A stretch of DNA of 64,000 nucleotides from CAZOOK01 sp964581385 (GTDB taxonomy: Bacteria; Pseudomonadota; Gammaproteobacteria; Nevskiales; Nevskiaceae): positions 70,540 through 134,539 of the forward strand of contig CAZOOK010000014.1 of NCBI GenBank assembly GCA_964581385.1, written 5' to 3'. A program made the position numbers and the translations under genes. Within the stretch, counting starts at the first letter, position 1, and each line of letters begins with the position of its first letter. This document shows, piece by piece, positions 7,456-17,114 of the stretch. Under the pieces are notes generated by a model, which saw only the letters and a program-made list of their open reading frames with translations, made no database searches and had not been told where the DNA came from.

Positions 7456-10400
7456 ACGGGAGGCGGAGCGCATCCATGGGAGCATCGCATCCGCATGTAG
7501 CCAACGGCCTGCACTGGCTGCGGCCTGAACTCGAACAGAGTCTGGCGCGCGCGCGCACGGGCCTCGAACAATACCTGGAAGCGCCCGGCGACAAGCAGCC
7601 GCTGCGCAACGCCCGCGACGAGCTGCACTTAGTGCGCGGCGCGGTGGCCATGATCGACTGCTTCGGCGCGCAGGTACTGACCGATCAGATGATGCAGTTG
7701 CTGAGCGGAATCATCGACGATCGGGTGACGCGGTCCGATGACGCGTTCGCCGCGCTGTCCGGCGCGACGCTGCTACTTTCGGATTACATCGACATGCTCG
7801 CTCTTGGTGGCGAGGATCGCGCTCTGGCGCTGCAGCCGATGATCAATGAACTGCGGCTCGCGAGCGGCCAACCGGTGATTCCGGAGGCCGATCTGTTTGC
7901 TTTGCAAATGCAGGCGCTCGCGGCAGCCGGCGCAGTTCCGGTCGCTGTGACCGCCACCACAGAGGATACGACCGCTGGCAAGGAAGCCGCGAAACGTGAG
8001 CTTTCGGCATTCCAGGTTCGCTTCCTGCAATGGTTCAAGGGTCAGAGCACGGTTGCGGCAGTGCAGCAGATCGCGGAAAGCACTTCGCGTCTGGCTGACG
8101 AAAGCGTGACGCCGGCGTTGCACGAGTTGTGGGCCGCTGCGGCCGCGCTGGCCGAGTCGATGCCGACGGAAATGCTGGACTCTCTGGACGTCAAGCGTCT
8201 CTACGGGCGCGTCGGTACGCTACTGAAAGTGGCGGCGGAAAGCGGCGAAGCCGCCGCGGTCGCGCAGCTTGCGGGAATCACATATACCTTGCTGTTCCAT
8301 CTCGGCAGATGCCCGATCCTGAGTCCGCGCGGACAGGTTCTCGCCGGGCAGTTGCGTCTTGCCGAATACTTGCCGTCGGCTGCTGCGCTTGAAGAAATCC
8401 GCGGGCGCCTGCGTGGGCCGAACACGGCGATTCTGGATCGCGTTTTCGAGGAAATCCGGCACGACTTTACCCAGATCAAGGACAGCATCGATCTTGCGGT
8501 GCGCACCGGCGGCCGCGCGCAGACCAGCATGACCGCAATCGGCGAGCGCATGCAGCGCCTCGCCAATACGATCGGTATGCTCGGCCTGCAAGTGCCGCGG
8601 CAGGTGCTGACCAATCAGGTACGGGCGATGGAAACGCTCGATTCCAATACAGGATCCGCGGCGTGGATCGATCTGGCGACCGTGATCCTGCGTGTCGAGC
8701 ACAGCCTCGAAGAAGCACTGTTCCGCAGTCACGGAGCGGGTGGCCAAGCGGAACGTAGCTATGCGGAGATCGAAAAAGAGATTCCGCTCGCCCAGGATTT
8801 GCGCGAGAGCGTGCGCGCCCTGCTGCGTGAATCGTTCGTGGACATGGCATTGCTGAAGAGCGCGATCGATAACTACATCAAAGCCGGGGACATGAGCACC
8901 CTGGTGGAAGTTGCGCCGCTGTTGCGTGAAGTGGGCTCAGGTCTGGCGATTCTCGAGCGCGCGCGTGCGGCTAGTCTGGTCGGACAAATCGAAACTTACG
9001 TCCGCGGTGGCGCGATCGAAGCATTCCAGGGCAATCACGCCGAGGCAGAGCGGTTTGCCGATGTGATCGCAAGCGTGGAAGTTTATTTCGAGGCGCTGCG
9101 CGACGATTTACCAGAGACCGATGCCATCCTTGACCGGATCGAGAACTTCATTGGTTGTCTGGAACTACGTGCGCCAGACCGCGTCGAAGCAGAACTTGAA
9201 GCTCAGGAAATCCAGGAAGCCCGCGAAAGTCAGGCGGCCCTCGACGCGGCTGCCACCGCGGACGGTTCAGCAGAGTCCGCCGAGAGCCCCGCTGCGCGGG
9301 CTCCGGCCGAGCCGGCTGCGGCGGCATCGACGGAATCCGCTATCGATCCGGAAATCCGCGACATCTTCATCGAAGAGGCGGGCGAAGTCCTAGGCGATCT
9401 GCAGAGTCGTTTGCCGGAGTACCTGAGCACCCCGGGTGACATGTCGTCGCTGCGCGAGATCCGCCGTGCGTTCCACACGCTCAAGGGCAGCGGTCGCATG
9501 GTCGGGGCGACCGGTATCGGCGAGTTGTGTTGGTCCGTCGAGAGCATGCTCAACAAGTGCCTCGAGGGCGCGTTGGCGGTTCGCCAGCCGGTCCTTGAAG
9601 GCTTGCAGGAAGCGGTCGCGTTACTGCCGCGCCTCATCGAAGAATTTCGCGAGGGCACCACGACGGCGTTGCCGCCAGAGGCGACTGCGCTGGTGCACCG
9701 CGTCGAAGCCGTTGGGCGCAATGCGGTCGATGTCGACATGCTCGCCGTGTTCCGCGAGGACACGCGTGAACGCCTCGCTTCGATCGGGCGCTGGCTCGAG
9801 GCACAGAATCCGCAGCAGGCACGGTTCCCCGTAGCCGGCGAATTGGTGCGCGCGTTCCATACGTTGCGAGGGGCGGCCGCGATCGTTGATGCCGCGGCGG
9901 TCGCGGCAGTGTCAGGGGCGATCGAAGGCTATCTCAACGCGCTGCTGCAGGCCGAACAGCCACTGCCGCTCGATGCGCTGGCGCTGCTCGCCGATGTAGT
10001 CATCACTCTACGCAGCTGGGTTGATACCTTCTCTACGCCGGACGCAGTGCGTACCGACATTGCACCATGGTTGCAGCGTGTTGACAGCCTGCAGGCGCGT
10101 ATTGGCAGTGTCGCGGGCACTCGACAGTCGGCGGTCGAAACCTACACTTTTGAAGCGCTCGATGAAGTCGAGCGTGTCGAAAAGCTGGTCACGCAATGGG
10201 CTGCTCGGCGTGGGGCGCGTCCGGCTGACATCGGCGGCGCACTCGACGCGCTCGCGGTTTCAGCGGCACGCACCGGTGATAGCGCTACGGCGCGCATTGC
10301 GTTGGCACTGTCGCAGCGGACCGCGAGTCCGCCAACCGAGCCGGACGATGCCTACTTCGATCTCGCGCGCAGAGTTGTCGAGAGCCTTTACCAGTTCCTC

Positions 10401-13400
10401 GATTCGTACCGTGCGGGAACGCCGATTTCACCGGAGGCCACACTTTCCGACATTATGATGTTGCCGGTGGCGCCGGCACCCAGCGCGGATGAGGAATTGC
10501 TGCAGATATTCCGCGAGGAAGCGAATGACCTCCTCGGCGAGATCGATCAGGCGTTCGCTGGCTGGCGTGAGGCGCCGGCCAACGTCGGTGCCGCCGATAC
10601 CGTGCGGCGTGTGCTGCACACCATGAAGGGCAGCGCTCGCATGGCGGGTGCGCTCTCAGTCGGCGAAGTTAGTCAGCGGCTCGAGCAACTGGTGAAGAGT
10701 TTGCGGCAGGAGGCCGGTTTTGGCGAGGGCATGCGCGTGCTCGAAATCGGGCTGAGCGCCCTGCGCGGAATGATCGGTGAACTTGATCGCGGAATCATGC
10801 CCGACGCCTCAGCTGCGCTTGCGGCCATCGACGCGGCGAGCGCGCGGATCACTGCAGACGCTCCGGCGCTATCCGCGCCCGTGCCGCCGCCGGAACAAAT
10901 CATCGAGCCGATCGGGCAACCTGAGCCGACGCCCGTTGAATCTTCCTTCATCGAACCGATCGCGTCGGAGTTTGCGAGCGAATCATTCCCTATTGACGCC
11001 GCGATGTCAGAACCGGAGCCGCCGTTATCGGTATCCGCGCCGGAAACACTCGAATTTAGCGCGGCTGAGGTGCAGTGGAACGTTGAAATTCCGCCGCCCG
11101 TGTCCGTTGAAACGCCGATTGAGCTTTCGCTCGATGCGCTGCCACCCAGCGAGATGGAAGCGATAGCGATGGCCCTCGCCGAAATCTCACTTTCGGCGAG
11201 CGAGCCCCCATCTTCGCCGTACACGCCGATCGAAGACGTATTCGCGGACGTATTCGCGCCGGCCGGTTTGGCGGAGGAGCCGGCTGTGCCGCCGCCGGCG
11301 GAGATCGTTACTCCGGTCCCGCCTCCCGAGGCTGAACCGTTTAGCACTGAAACCATCGCTGAGCCCGGTTTTGAATACGGTGAGGGCTTGGACGTCATTC
11401 CGCCCGCTATCTCCGAGCTGGATCTCACGACTCCCGTCGAGCCTCTAGCTAGCGATATGCTCGCAGAACCCGAGATCGAGGCGCCGTCTGCGGATGTCGA
11501 TACGCAGCCTAAATCTGCGCCGGCGCCTGTGCAGGCCGTGCCGATCGAGGATGAACTGGTCGCGATTTTCGCGGCGGAAGCCGCGGAATTGCTCGAGGTG
11601 CTCGAAGCTTCGGTCGACGCATGGGCGAGCACGGATGATGGCAGCGCCTACGCAGACATCCAGCGTACGCTGCATACGCTGAAAGGCGGAGCACGCATGG
11701 CCGGCATCAATGTCATGGGCGAAGCCGCCCATGACATGGAAACGCACGTCAACGCCATTGTCGAGCGTGGCGAATATCCGAGTCCGGACATTTTCCGGGG
11801 CTTGCGTTCGGAAGTGGAGCAGATGCAGGCGATGCATGATCGTCTCATGCGCGGCGAGCCCGTCGCCGCGTCCGCATCCGCCGCGCCGGCGCACGAGCGC
11901 ATCGCGCCGCCAGCAGAAGCCGCGTACGCACCGGCCGAGCAGTCCGAGCAGGCATGGGGTACTCCTGCCGAAACCAGGGCTGCACCGCGCGAGATTCCGG
12001 CGTTTTCCGAAGCCGAGTCCGAGCTGCTGTGGAATCCGCAGTTATTCTGGAAGCCGGACGAAGAGCTTGGCGGCGGGCTGGCGCGGCGCGAAATGGCGCG
12101 CGTGCCGGTGGAGACGCTCGACTCGATGTTGAATCAGGCCGGCGAGATCAGCATTTATCGCTCGCGTCTGGAGCAGCAGAACGCAGCGCTGCGTGCGCAG
12201 ATCAACGAAATGTCGCATACGGTCGTGCGTATCCGCGAACAGCTGCGACAAATGGATATCGAGACTGACGCGCAGATCGCCGCGCGCGGTCTCACCGCCT
12301 CCGCCGCCACCAGTGCCGATCGCTATGCGCAGGATTTCGATCCGCTCGAAATGGATCGCTACTCGCGCATGCAGGAATTGTCTCGCGCGCTGGCGGAATC
12401 GATCAGCGACCTTGCATCGTTGCGCGAATCGATGGATGACGTCGTTGCCGATGCCGATGCTTTGTTGCAGCAGCAGGGCCGTATTGGCTCCCAGGTCCAG
12501 CAAGGTCTGATGGGCACGCTGATGGTGCCATTTTCCAGACAGGCGCCGCGTTTGCAGCGCGTGGTGCGGCAGACGGCGGCGGAGAATCGCAAGCACGCCG
12601 ACATCGTGTTCGAGGGTGGCGAAGCGGAACTTGATCGCAACGTGCTGGAACGCATGACCGCACCGCTGGAGCATTTGCTGCGCAACTCGGTGGTGCATGG
12701 CATCGAGAGTCCGGAAGTGCGCGCCGAGCGCGGCAAGCCGGTAGCCGGCGAGATCCGCGTCGAACTCAAGCGCGAAGGTACCCAGCTGCTCGTTGAAGTA
12801 TCCGACGACGGTGCCGGTCTCGATTACGGTGCAATCCGCACCAAGGCGATCGAACGCGGCCTGATGCCTCACGATGCGCCACTATCTGACGCCGACGTGG
12901 CGCGGTTCATTTTCGAGCCCGGTTTCTCGACTGCGCGCGAACTGACGCAGGACGCCGGACGCGGCATTGGCATGGACGTGGTCGCCTCCGAAGTGAAGCA
13001 GCTTAGCGGCACGATGGAGCTGGCCTCGGAACCTGAACGCGGCACGCGCTTCCTGATCCGTCTGCCGTTAACGCTGGCCGTGAGCCAGGCGCTGCTGGTC
13101 GGCGTCGGTCCCGAAGTCTATGCGCTGCCACTGCCGACAATCGAAGGTATCGCGCGCGTGCCGCGCGCCGAGACCGACGCGCTGCTGGCCGAAAATGCAC
13201 CGCCATTCCTGTATGGCGGACAGTCGTATTCGATGCTGTATCTCGGCGACCTCATCGACCACTCGCGACAGTTCGCGGCGGACGTGCGCAACTTCACCGT
13301 AATTCTGATGCGTGTCAGCGAAGGTCTCGGTGCCGGTGAGCGCCGCGTCGCCGTGGTCATCGATCAGCTGATCGGCAATCGTGAAGTGGTATCCAAGGCC

Positions 13401-13955
13401 GTCGGTCCGCAGCTCAGCTCGGTGCCGGGCGTAGCCGGCGCAACGATCTTGCCGGATGGCCGCGTCGTATTCATTCTCGACGTGCCAGCGTTGGTATCCG
13501 AGCGCGCCCGTCGCGCATTGCTCGCGGAAGCCGCGGCCGTTGCCGCAGCCGTAGTGGTGCCGACGCAGACTGCGGCCGATATACGCGACATGATCATGGT
13601 CGTCGATGACTCGGTGACCATGCGCCGCGTTGCCGAGCGTCTGCTTGAACGCAACGGTTACCGCGTCGTCACCGCCAAGGATGGTCTCGACGCGATGGCG
13701 TTGCTGCAAACCGAATTGCCGACAGTCATCCTGCTCGACATCGAAATGCCGCGCGCCGACGGTTTCGAAGTGGCGACGTTCGTGCGCAATACGCCCCGGC
13801 TGCGCGATGTGCCGATCATCATGATCACATCGCGCTCCGGCGAAAAGCATCGTGAGCGCGCTCGCAGCCTCGGCGTCAACCGCTATCTGATCAAGCCGTA
13901 TCAGGAAGATCAGCTGCTGGCTGAGGTGAAGGCGATGCGAGCCGGAGTCCAATAA
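7452..13955 (+). CDS. chpA: Multi-HPt hybrid histidine kinase ChpA/PilL of the Chp chemosensory system
   Basis: A 2167-residue CheA-like kinase controlling type IV pili. Phosphotransfer-type motifs are at about residues 59 (HLVRGAVAM, degenerate), 674 (FHTLKGSGRM), 802 (FHTLRGAAAI), 1055 (LHTMKGSARM) and 1406 (LHTLKGGARM). A Pro/Glu-rich linker covers roughly 1140-1355. The kinase core has the N box LLRNSVVHG near 1742, DDGAGLD near 1785 and GRGIGMDVV near 1836. A CheW domain follows, then a C-terminal receiver with phosphoacceptor Asp in ILLDIEMPRADG. P. aeruginosa ChpA is longer (2472 residues). GTG 7452 overlaps the pilI stop; ATG 7476, preceded by GGGAGG, is an alternative start. Confidence 0.95.
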   Translation: MNGRRSASMGASHPHVANGLHWLRPELEQSLARARTGLEQYLEAPGDKQPLRNARDELHLVRGAVAMIDCFGAQVLTDQMMQLLSGIIDDRVTRSDDAFAALSGATLLLSDYIDMLALGGEDRALALQPMINELRLASGQPVIPEADLFALQMQALAAAGAVPVAVTATTEDTTAGKEAAKRELSAFQVRFLQWFKGQSTVAAVQQIAESTSRLADESVTPALHELWAAAAALAESMPTEMLDSLDVKRLYGRVGTLLKVAAESGEAAAVAQLAGITYTLLFHLGRCPILSPRGQVLAGQLRLAEYLPSAAALEEIRGRLRGPNTAILDRVFEEIRHDFTQIKDSIDLAVRTGGRAQTSMTAIGERMQRLANTIGMLGLQVPRQVLTNQVRAMETLDSNTGSAAWIDLATVILRVEHSLEEALFRSHGAGGQAERSYAEIEKEIPLAQDLRESVRALLRESFVDMALLKSAIDNYIKAGDMSTLVEVAPLLREVGSGLAILERARAASLVGQIETYVRGGAIEAFQGNHAEAERFADVIASVEVYFEALRDDLPETDAILDRIENFIGCLELRAPDRVEAELEAQEIQEARESQAALDAAATADGSAESAESPAARAPAEPAAAASTESAIDPEIRDIFIEEAGEVLGDLQSRLPEYLSTPGDMSSLREIRRAFHTLKGSGRMVGATGIGELCWSVESMLNKCLEGALAVRQPVLEGLQEAVALLPRLIEEFREGTTTALPPEATALVHRVEAVGRNAVDVDMLAVFREDTRERLASIGRWLEAQNPQQARFPVAGELVRAFHTLRGAAAIVDAAAVAAVSGAIEGYLNALLQAEQPLPLDALALLADVVITLRSWVDTFSTPDAVRTDIAPWLQRVDSLQARIGSVAGTRQSAVETYTFEALDEVERVEKLVTQWAARRGARPADIGGALDALAVSAARTGDSATARIALALSQRTASPPTEPDDAYFDLARRVVESLYQFLDSYRAGTPISPEATLSDIMMLPVAPAPSADEELLQIFREEANDLLGEIDQAFAGWREAPANVGAADTVRRVLHTMKGSARMAGALSVGEVSQRLEQLVKSLRQEAGFGEGMRVLEIGLSALRGMIGELDRGIMPDASAALAAIDAASARITADAPALSAPVPPPEQIIEPIGQPEPTPVESSFIEPIASEFASESFPIDAAMSEPEPPLSVSAPETLEFSAAEVQWNVEIPPPVSVETPIELSLDALPPSEMEAIAMALAEISLSASEPPSSPYTPIEDVFADVFAPAGLAEEPAVPPPAEIVTPVPPPEAEPFSTETIAEPGFEYGEGLDVIPPAISELDLTTPVEPLASDMLAEPEIEAPSADVDTQPKSAPAPVQAVPIEDELVAIFAAEAAELLEVLEASVDAWASTDDGSAYADIQRTLHTLKGGARMAGINVMGEAAHDMETHVNAIVERGEYPSPDIFRGLRSEVEQMQAMHDRLMRGEPVAASASAAPAHERIAPPAEAAYAPAEQSEQAWGTPAETRAAPREIPAFSEAESELLWNPQLFWKPDEELGGGLARREMARVPVETLDSMLNQAGEISIYRSRLEQQNAALRAQINEMSHTVVRIREQLRQMDIETDAQIAARGLTASAATSADRYAQDFDPLEMDRYSRMQELSRALAESISDLASLRESMDDVVADADALLQQQGRIGSQVQQGLMGTLMVPFSRQAPRLQRVVRQTAAENRKHADIVFEGGEAELDRNVLERMTAPLEHLLRNSVVHGIESPEVRAERGKPVAGEIRVELKREGTQLLVEVSDDGAGLDYGAIRTKAIERGLMPHDAPLSDADVARFIFEPGFSTARELTQDAGRGIGMDVVASEVKQLSGTMELASEPERGTRFLIRLPLTLAVSQALLVGVGPEVYALPLPTIEGIARVPRAETDALLAENAPPFLYGGQSYSMLYLGDLIDHSRQFAADVRNFTVILMRVSEGLGAGERRVAVVIDQLIGNREVVSKAVGPQLSSVPGVAGATILPDGRVVFILDVPALVSERARRALLAEAAAVAAAVVVPTQTAADIRDMIMVVDDSVTMRRVAERLLERNGYRVVTAKDGLDAMALLQTELPTVILLDIEMPRADGFEVATFVRNTPRLRDVPIIMITSRSGEKHRERARSLGVNRYLIKPYQEDQLLAEVKAMRAGVQ

Positions 13956-14441
13956 ATGAGCGCGACCATCGAAAGGCCCGATCAGATCTATGCGGCGTTG
14001 GCTGCCATTTCCGGCGATATCCTGCTGCTGCCGAATCTGGCGGTCGCGGAAGTGCTGCCGCGCGAGCCGCTGGAAACGTTCGACAACGCTCCGGACTGGT
14101 TCGCCGGCATGTTGATGTGGCACGGACGCCGCGTTCCCATCATCAGCTTCGAAAAACTCAACGGCAATCTCGCGTCGCTGCAGCCTAACCGGCGCGCGCG
14201 CATGCTGGTCGTTTACGCTACCGGCAACCGCATCCAATCGGGCATGTTCGGGATGCTGACTGAGGGTTATCCGCATCTGGTTACGCTAAATCGCAACGCC
14301 GTGCGCCCTGAACCATTGCGCGGAAGCGACAGGCCCGAGCTGGTCGCGGCGCGCGCGCGAGTAGCCAGTCAGGTGCCGGCGATTCCAAATTTCGAATGTA
14401 TTGAAGCGGAAGTCGCGACAGTAATGCAGCGACTGAACTGA
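13956..14441 (+). CDS. chpC: CheW-like protein ChpC
   Basis: A second, divergent CheW-domain protein of 161 residues immediately after chpA, the position of chpC in Pseudomonas. The CheW-like core is seen in LLLPNLAVAEVLPREPLE, WFAGMLMWHGRRVPIISFE and the MLVVYATG strand. ChpC is thought to link additional receptors or inputs to ChpA. It is the last gene of the operon, followed at once by a GC-rich hairpin. Confidence 0.88.
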   Translation: MSATIERPDQIYAALAAISGDILLLPNLAVAEVLPREPLETFDNAPDWFAGMLMWHGRRVPIISFEKLNGNLASLQPNRRARMLVVYATGNRIQSGMFGMLTEGYPHLVTLNRNAVRPEPLRGSDRPELVAARARVASQVPAIPNFECIEAEVATVMQRLN

Positions 14442-14470
14442 ACGCGTCGCGCCTTCGCGGCGCGCGCGTT
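14441..14470 (+). terminator. Hairpin ending the chp operon
   Basis: AACGCGTCGCGCC pairs with GGCGCGCGCGTT around a 5-base loop, with one bulged T. It begins at the last base of the chpC stop codon. There is no long T run, so intrinsic termination would be weak, but the position fits an operon end. Confidence 0.55.
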
Positions 14471-14622
14471 ATGCGCTTTGGTCTCTTGTTGGATCGGGCC
14501 TTCCAGCGCCGACGCAGGGCAGCATCGCCCGAAGCCGTAGCAGATCATTCCACGTCTCACAGGCTGCTGGTATCGCGCTTTCGTGCGCGTCAAAATGCTT
14601 GATGACTCGATATCCGCACCGA

Positions 14623-16083
14623 ATGGAAATGCACAGGCTCAGCGGTTTGGATGCCATCTTCCTGAACATGGAGACCGACGCGGCGCCGACCCATGTCGCC
14701 GGGTTGTTGATTCTGGATCCAAGAGGCGCACCAGCATTTGGCTTCGAAGCGGTCCGTGAGACGATTCTGCGACGCCTGCATTTGATTCCCGCCTTTCGGC
14801 GCCGGCTGGTGGTGCCGCCGCTGAATCTGATCCGTCCGTACTGGGTCGATGATCCGGATTTTTCGATCATGCGTCACGTGCGGCGCACCGTCGTTGCCCA
14901 ACCGGGATCGGACCACGAACTCGCCGAACTGGTTGCGCGGTTGATCGAGAAGCGTTTGGATCGCAGTCGGCCGTTGTGGCAGGTGCATTACATTGAAGGG
15001 TTGGCAAAGGGTTACGTCGCCTGCCTTGCCAAGGTACATCACGCCTGCATCGACGGCGTATCCGGAGCGGAGCTGCTCGCCAAGGTTCTCGACCTGACCC
15101 CGAACGCCGTCGATCCACCGCCTCCGGCACGCAGTTGGATGCCGGAGCAGATCCCATCTTCGCTTGCCCTTGGTCTGGCGACGGTGCAGAGCTTGATTGC
15201 GGCGCCCCGCGAGCTGTCTCAGCTGCTCCGCGAGACGCGGCGTACGCTGCTTTCGCGCAAGGCGCAGATCGCGGCCGGGACGATCGAAAGCAGGACGTCG
15301 GTCGCTGACGGCACCGGCATGCGCGAGATCACTCCGCGTATGCGTTTCAATACCACGATCACCGCCGACCGGGTGTATTCGTTTGGATCACTGCCGCTGG
15401 AAGCCATCAAGAGGGTCAAGAACGCCTTCCGGGTTAGCGTCAACGATGTCATCGTGACGATCTGCTCGGAGGCTCTGCGGCGCTATCTCAAATACCATCG
15501 GGACCTGCCGGATCTACCGTTGATCGCCGCAGTGCCTGTTTCCATTCGTAAAAAAAGCGAATATGGTGAAGGCGGAAATCGTCTGATCTTGGTGCGTGTG
15601 AATCTCGGCACCAATATCATCGACCCCGTGGAAAGGATGCGTGCGATCAGCCGTCGCATGGGACGTGTCAAACAAATGCGCCAGGAACTGCCGACCAACC
15701 TCATGATGAGATGGATGAACACCCCGGCACCGGCGTTGTTTCACCACGCGGCCCGGCTCTACGAATCACTAAACATCCAGGACTACTTCAGTCCCCCGTT
15801 CAACCTCATCATTTCCAACGTAACCGGTCCGCGCCGGCCGCTCTACTTCGCCGGTGCGAAAGTTGTGGGATTTCACCCTGTAAGCATCGCTTATCACGGC
15901 GTTGCGTTTAATATCACGCTGTTCGCTTATTGCGACCAGCTGGACATCGGTTTGACCGCTCATCGGCAGACGATGCCGGATATCGACCGGTTTTTACGTT
16001 ATATGCAGAGAGGATTGAGCGATCTTGAACGGCGTGCGGCCGGCGTTGGCCGCGAGCAGGAGGAGGCACTTGTGCCTGATTAA
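14623..16083 (+). CDS. Wax ester synthase / diacylglycerol acyltransferase (WS/DGAT)
   Basis: Bifunctional acyltransferase that condenses acyl-CoA with fatty alcohols or diacylglycerol to give storage lipids. The 486-residue length is typical. The catalytic HHxxxDG motif is present as HHACIDG at residues 139-145. The N-terminal LSGLDAIFLNMET, the WVDDPDFSIMRHV segment and C-terminal NLIISNVTGPRRPLYFAGA are family hallmarks. ATG 14623 is chosen because MEMHRLSGLD aligns with the usual N terminus; ATG 14602 and a TTG at 14599 are in frame upstream. No clear ribosome site is visible for any of these. A LuxR-type regulator follows 22 bp later, probably in one transcript. Confidence 0.93.
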   Translation: MEMHRLSGLDAIFLNMETDAAPTHVAGLLILDPRGAPAFGFEAVRETILRRLHLIPAFRRRLVVPPLNLIRPYWVDDPDFSIMRHVRRTVVAQPGSDHELAELVARLIEKRLDRSRPLWQVHYIEGLAKGYVACLAKVHHACIDGVSGAELLAKVLDLTPNAVDPPPPARSWMPEQIPSSLALGLATVQSLIAAPRELSQLLRETRRTLLSRKAQIAAGTIESRTSVADGTGMREITPRMRFNTTITADRVYSFGSLPLEAIKRVKNAFRVSVNDVIVTICSEALRRYLKYHRDLPDLPLIAAVPVSIRKKSEYGEGGNRLILVRVNLGTNIIDPVERMRAISRRMGRVKQMRQELPTNLMMRWMNTPAPALFHHAARLYESLNIQDYFSPPFNLIISNVTGPRRPLYFAGAKVVGFHPVSIAYHGVAFNITLFAYCDQLDIGLTAHRQTMPDIDRFLRYMQRGLSDLERRAAGVGREQEEALVPD

Positions 16084-16105
16084 AGCTTGGGGAGAATGTT
16101 GATCC

Positions 16106-17083
16106 ATGTCGACACAGCAACCGAGCAGCAATAGCAGCGTAGCAGCGGGTATCGATGAACTCGATCTTCTCGTTGCGGATTTATATCGCCTGGCAACTGA
16201 ACGCGATATCGAGGAATTCCGCGCCCAGGCATTGAGCCGCTTGCAGCGCACGTTCGCGCTCGATGCCGTCGCGTGGTGGTGGCGCGGTGTCCGCGGTGGC
16301 ACGGGCGAACTGACCCAGATGCCGCGCGTATTCCTGAGCCCCGAGGAATTGCACGCCGCGGTCGCAAATTTCCCGCTCCAGACGTGCGTCGCGCAGGCCG
16401 ATGCCCGACTCGGCGGCTGGCTGTTTCAGGTACAGCATCTGAACGGGCGCTTGGTGAGTACCCTGCTGCTGCGTTTTCCGCAAGGCGCCCAACTGCCCGA
16501 AAGCACATCGCTGCGGCGGCTGTGCTTGCACCTCGTGGAGGCGGCAGGCATCGCATTGGGTTTCGATATTCGCCGCGACGAATGGCTTGATTCCATGGGT
16601 CGGTCCAGCCGCGGCTCGGCTGCACTGGTCGATGCCGACGGTACGATCTTCTCGGCGAGCAAGCGTTTCTTCGAGCTTCTCGGCGGTGCCGGACGGCGCA
16701 CCGACGCACTACCGTTTCCATTGCCCGAGGTGATTCTGTCCGGCGTCGAGCGGAGTTTCCGGCGTGGCGATTTCCATTGCCGAGTGTCGCGCATCGGTCA
16801 ACTTTATCTGCTGCACGCGCGCAAACCGCTGGCGCTGGACGCGTTGTCGCCGCGCGAGCAGGAAATTGCGCGGGCACTTGGCAATGGCAAGACTTTCAAG
16901 TCAGTTGCCCGCCAGTACGGCATTGCTGTTTCCACGGTGGCCAATCACGCCTCGCGTATTTACCGCAAGCTAGCCATCTATCGACGTGAGGAATTGATCG
17001 CGCTGCTGCGGACGCCGCAGAGTCAAACCGGTACTGCTGCCTTGCCGGTGGAACCGACGCCGCGGCTCAAGCAGCGCGCCTGA
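16106..17083 (+). CDS. LuxR-type (GerE HTH) transcriptional regulator
   Basis: A 325-residue DNA-binding protein. The C-terminal helix-turn-helix spans roughly residues 250-310, with LDALSPREQEIARALGNGKTFKSVARQ and the recognition region STVANHASRIYRKL. The N-terminal 230 residues look like a PAS/GAF-type sensory region but lack motifs that reveal a ligand. There is no receiver Asp and no clear acyl-homoserine-lactone domain. It begins 22 bp after the wax ester synthase gene with GGGGAG upstream of the ATG, which suggests co-transcription and possibly control of lipid storage. Confidence 0.88.
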   Translation: MSTQQPSSNSSVAAGIDELDLLVADLYRLATERDIEEFRAQALSRLQRTFALDAVAWWWRGVRGGTGELTQMPRVFLSPEELHAAVANFPLQTCVAQADARLGGWLFQVQHLNGRLVSTLLLRFPQGAQLPESTSLRRLCLHLVEAAGIALGFDIRRDEWLDSMGRSSRGSAALVDADGTIFSASKRFFELLGGAGRRTDALPFPLPEVILSGVERSFRRGDFHCRVSRIGQLYLLHARKPLALDALSPREQEIARALGNGKTFKSVARQYGIAVSTVANHASRIYRKLAIYRREELIALLRTPQSQTGTAALPVEPTPRLKQRA

Positions 17084-17114
17084 CGCTGACCGGCCCGCTA
17101 TTGCGCGGGGCTCC

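Noticed and set aside
10673..11632. 319-residue Ser/Gly-rich minus-strand frame
   Set aside because: Lies opposite the acidic linker of chpA. Composition is an artefact of the repetitive Pro/Glu codons.
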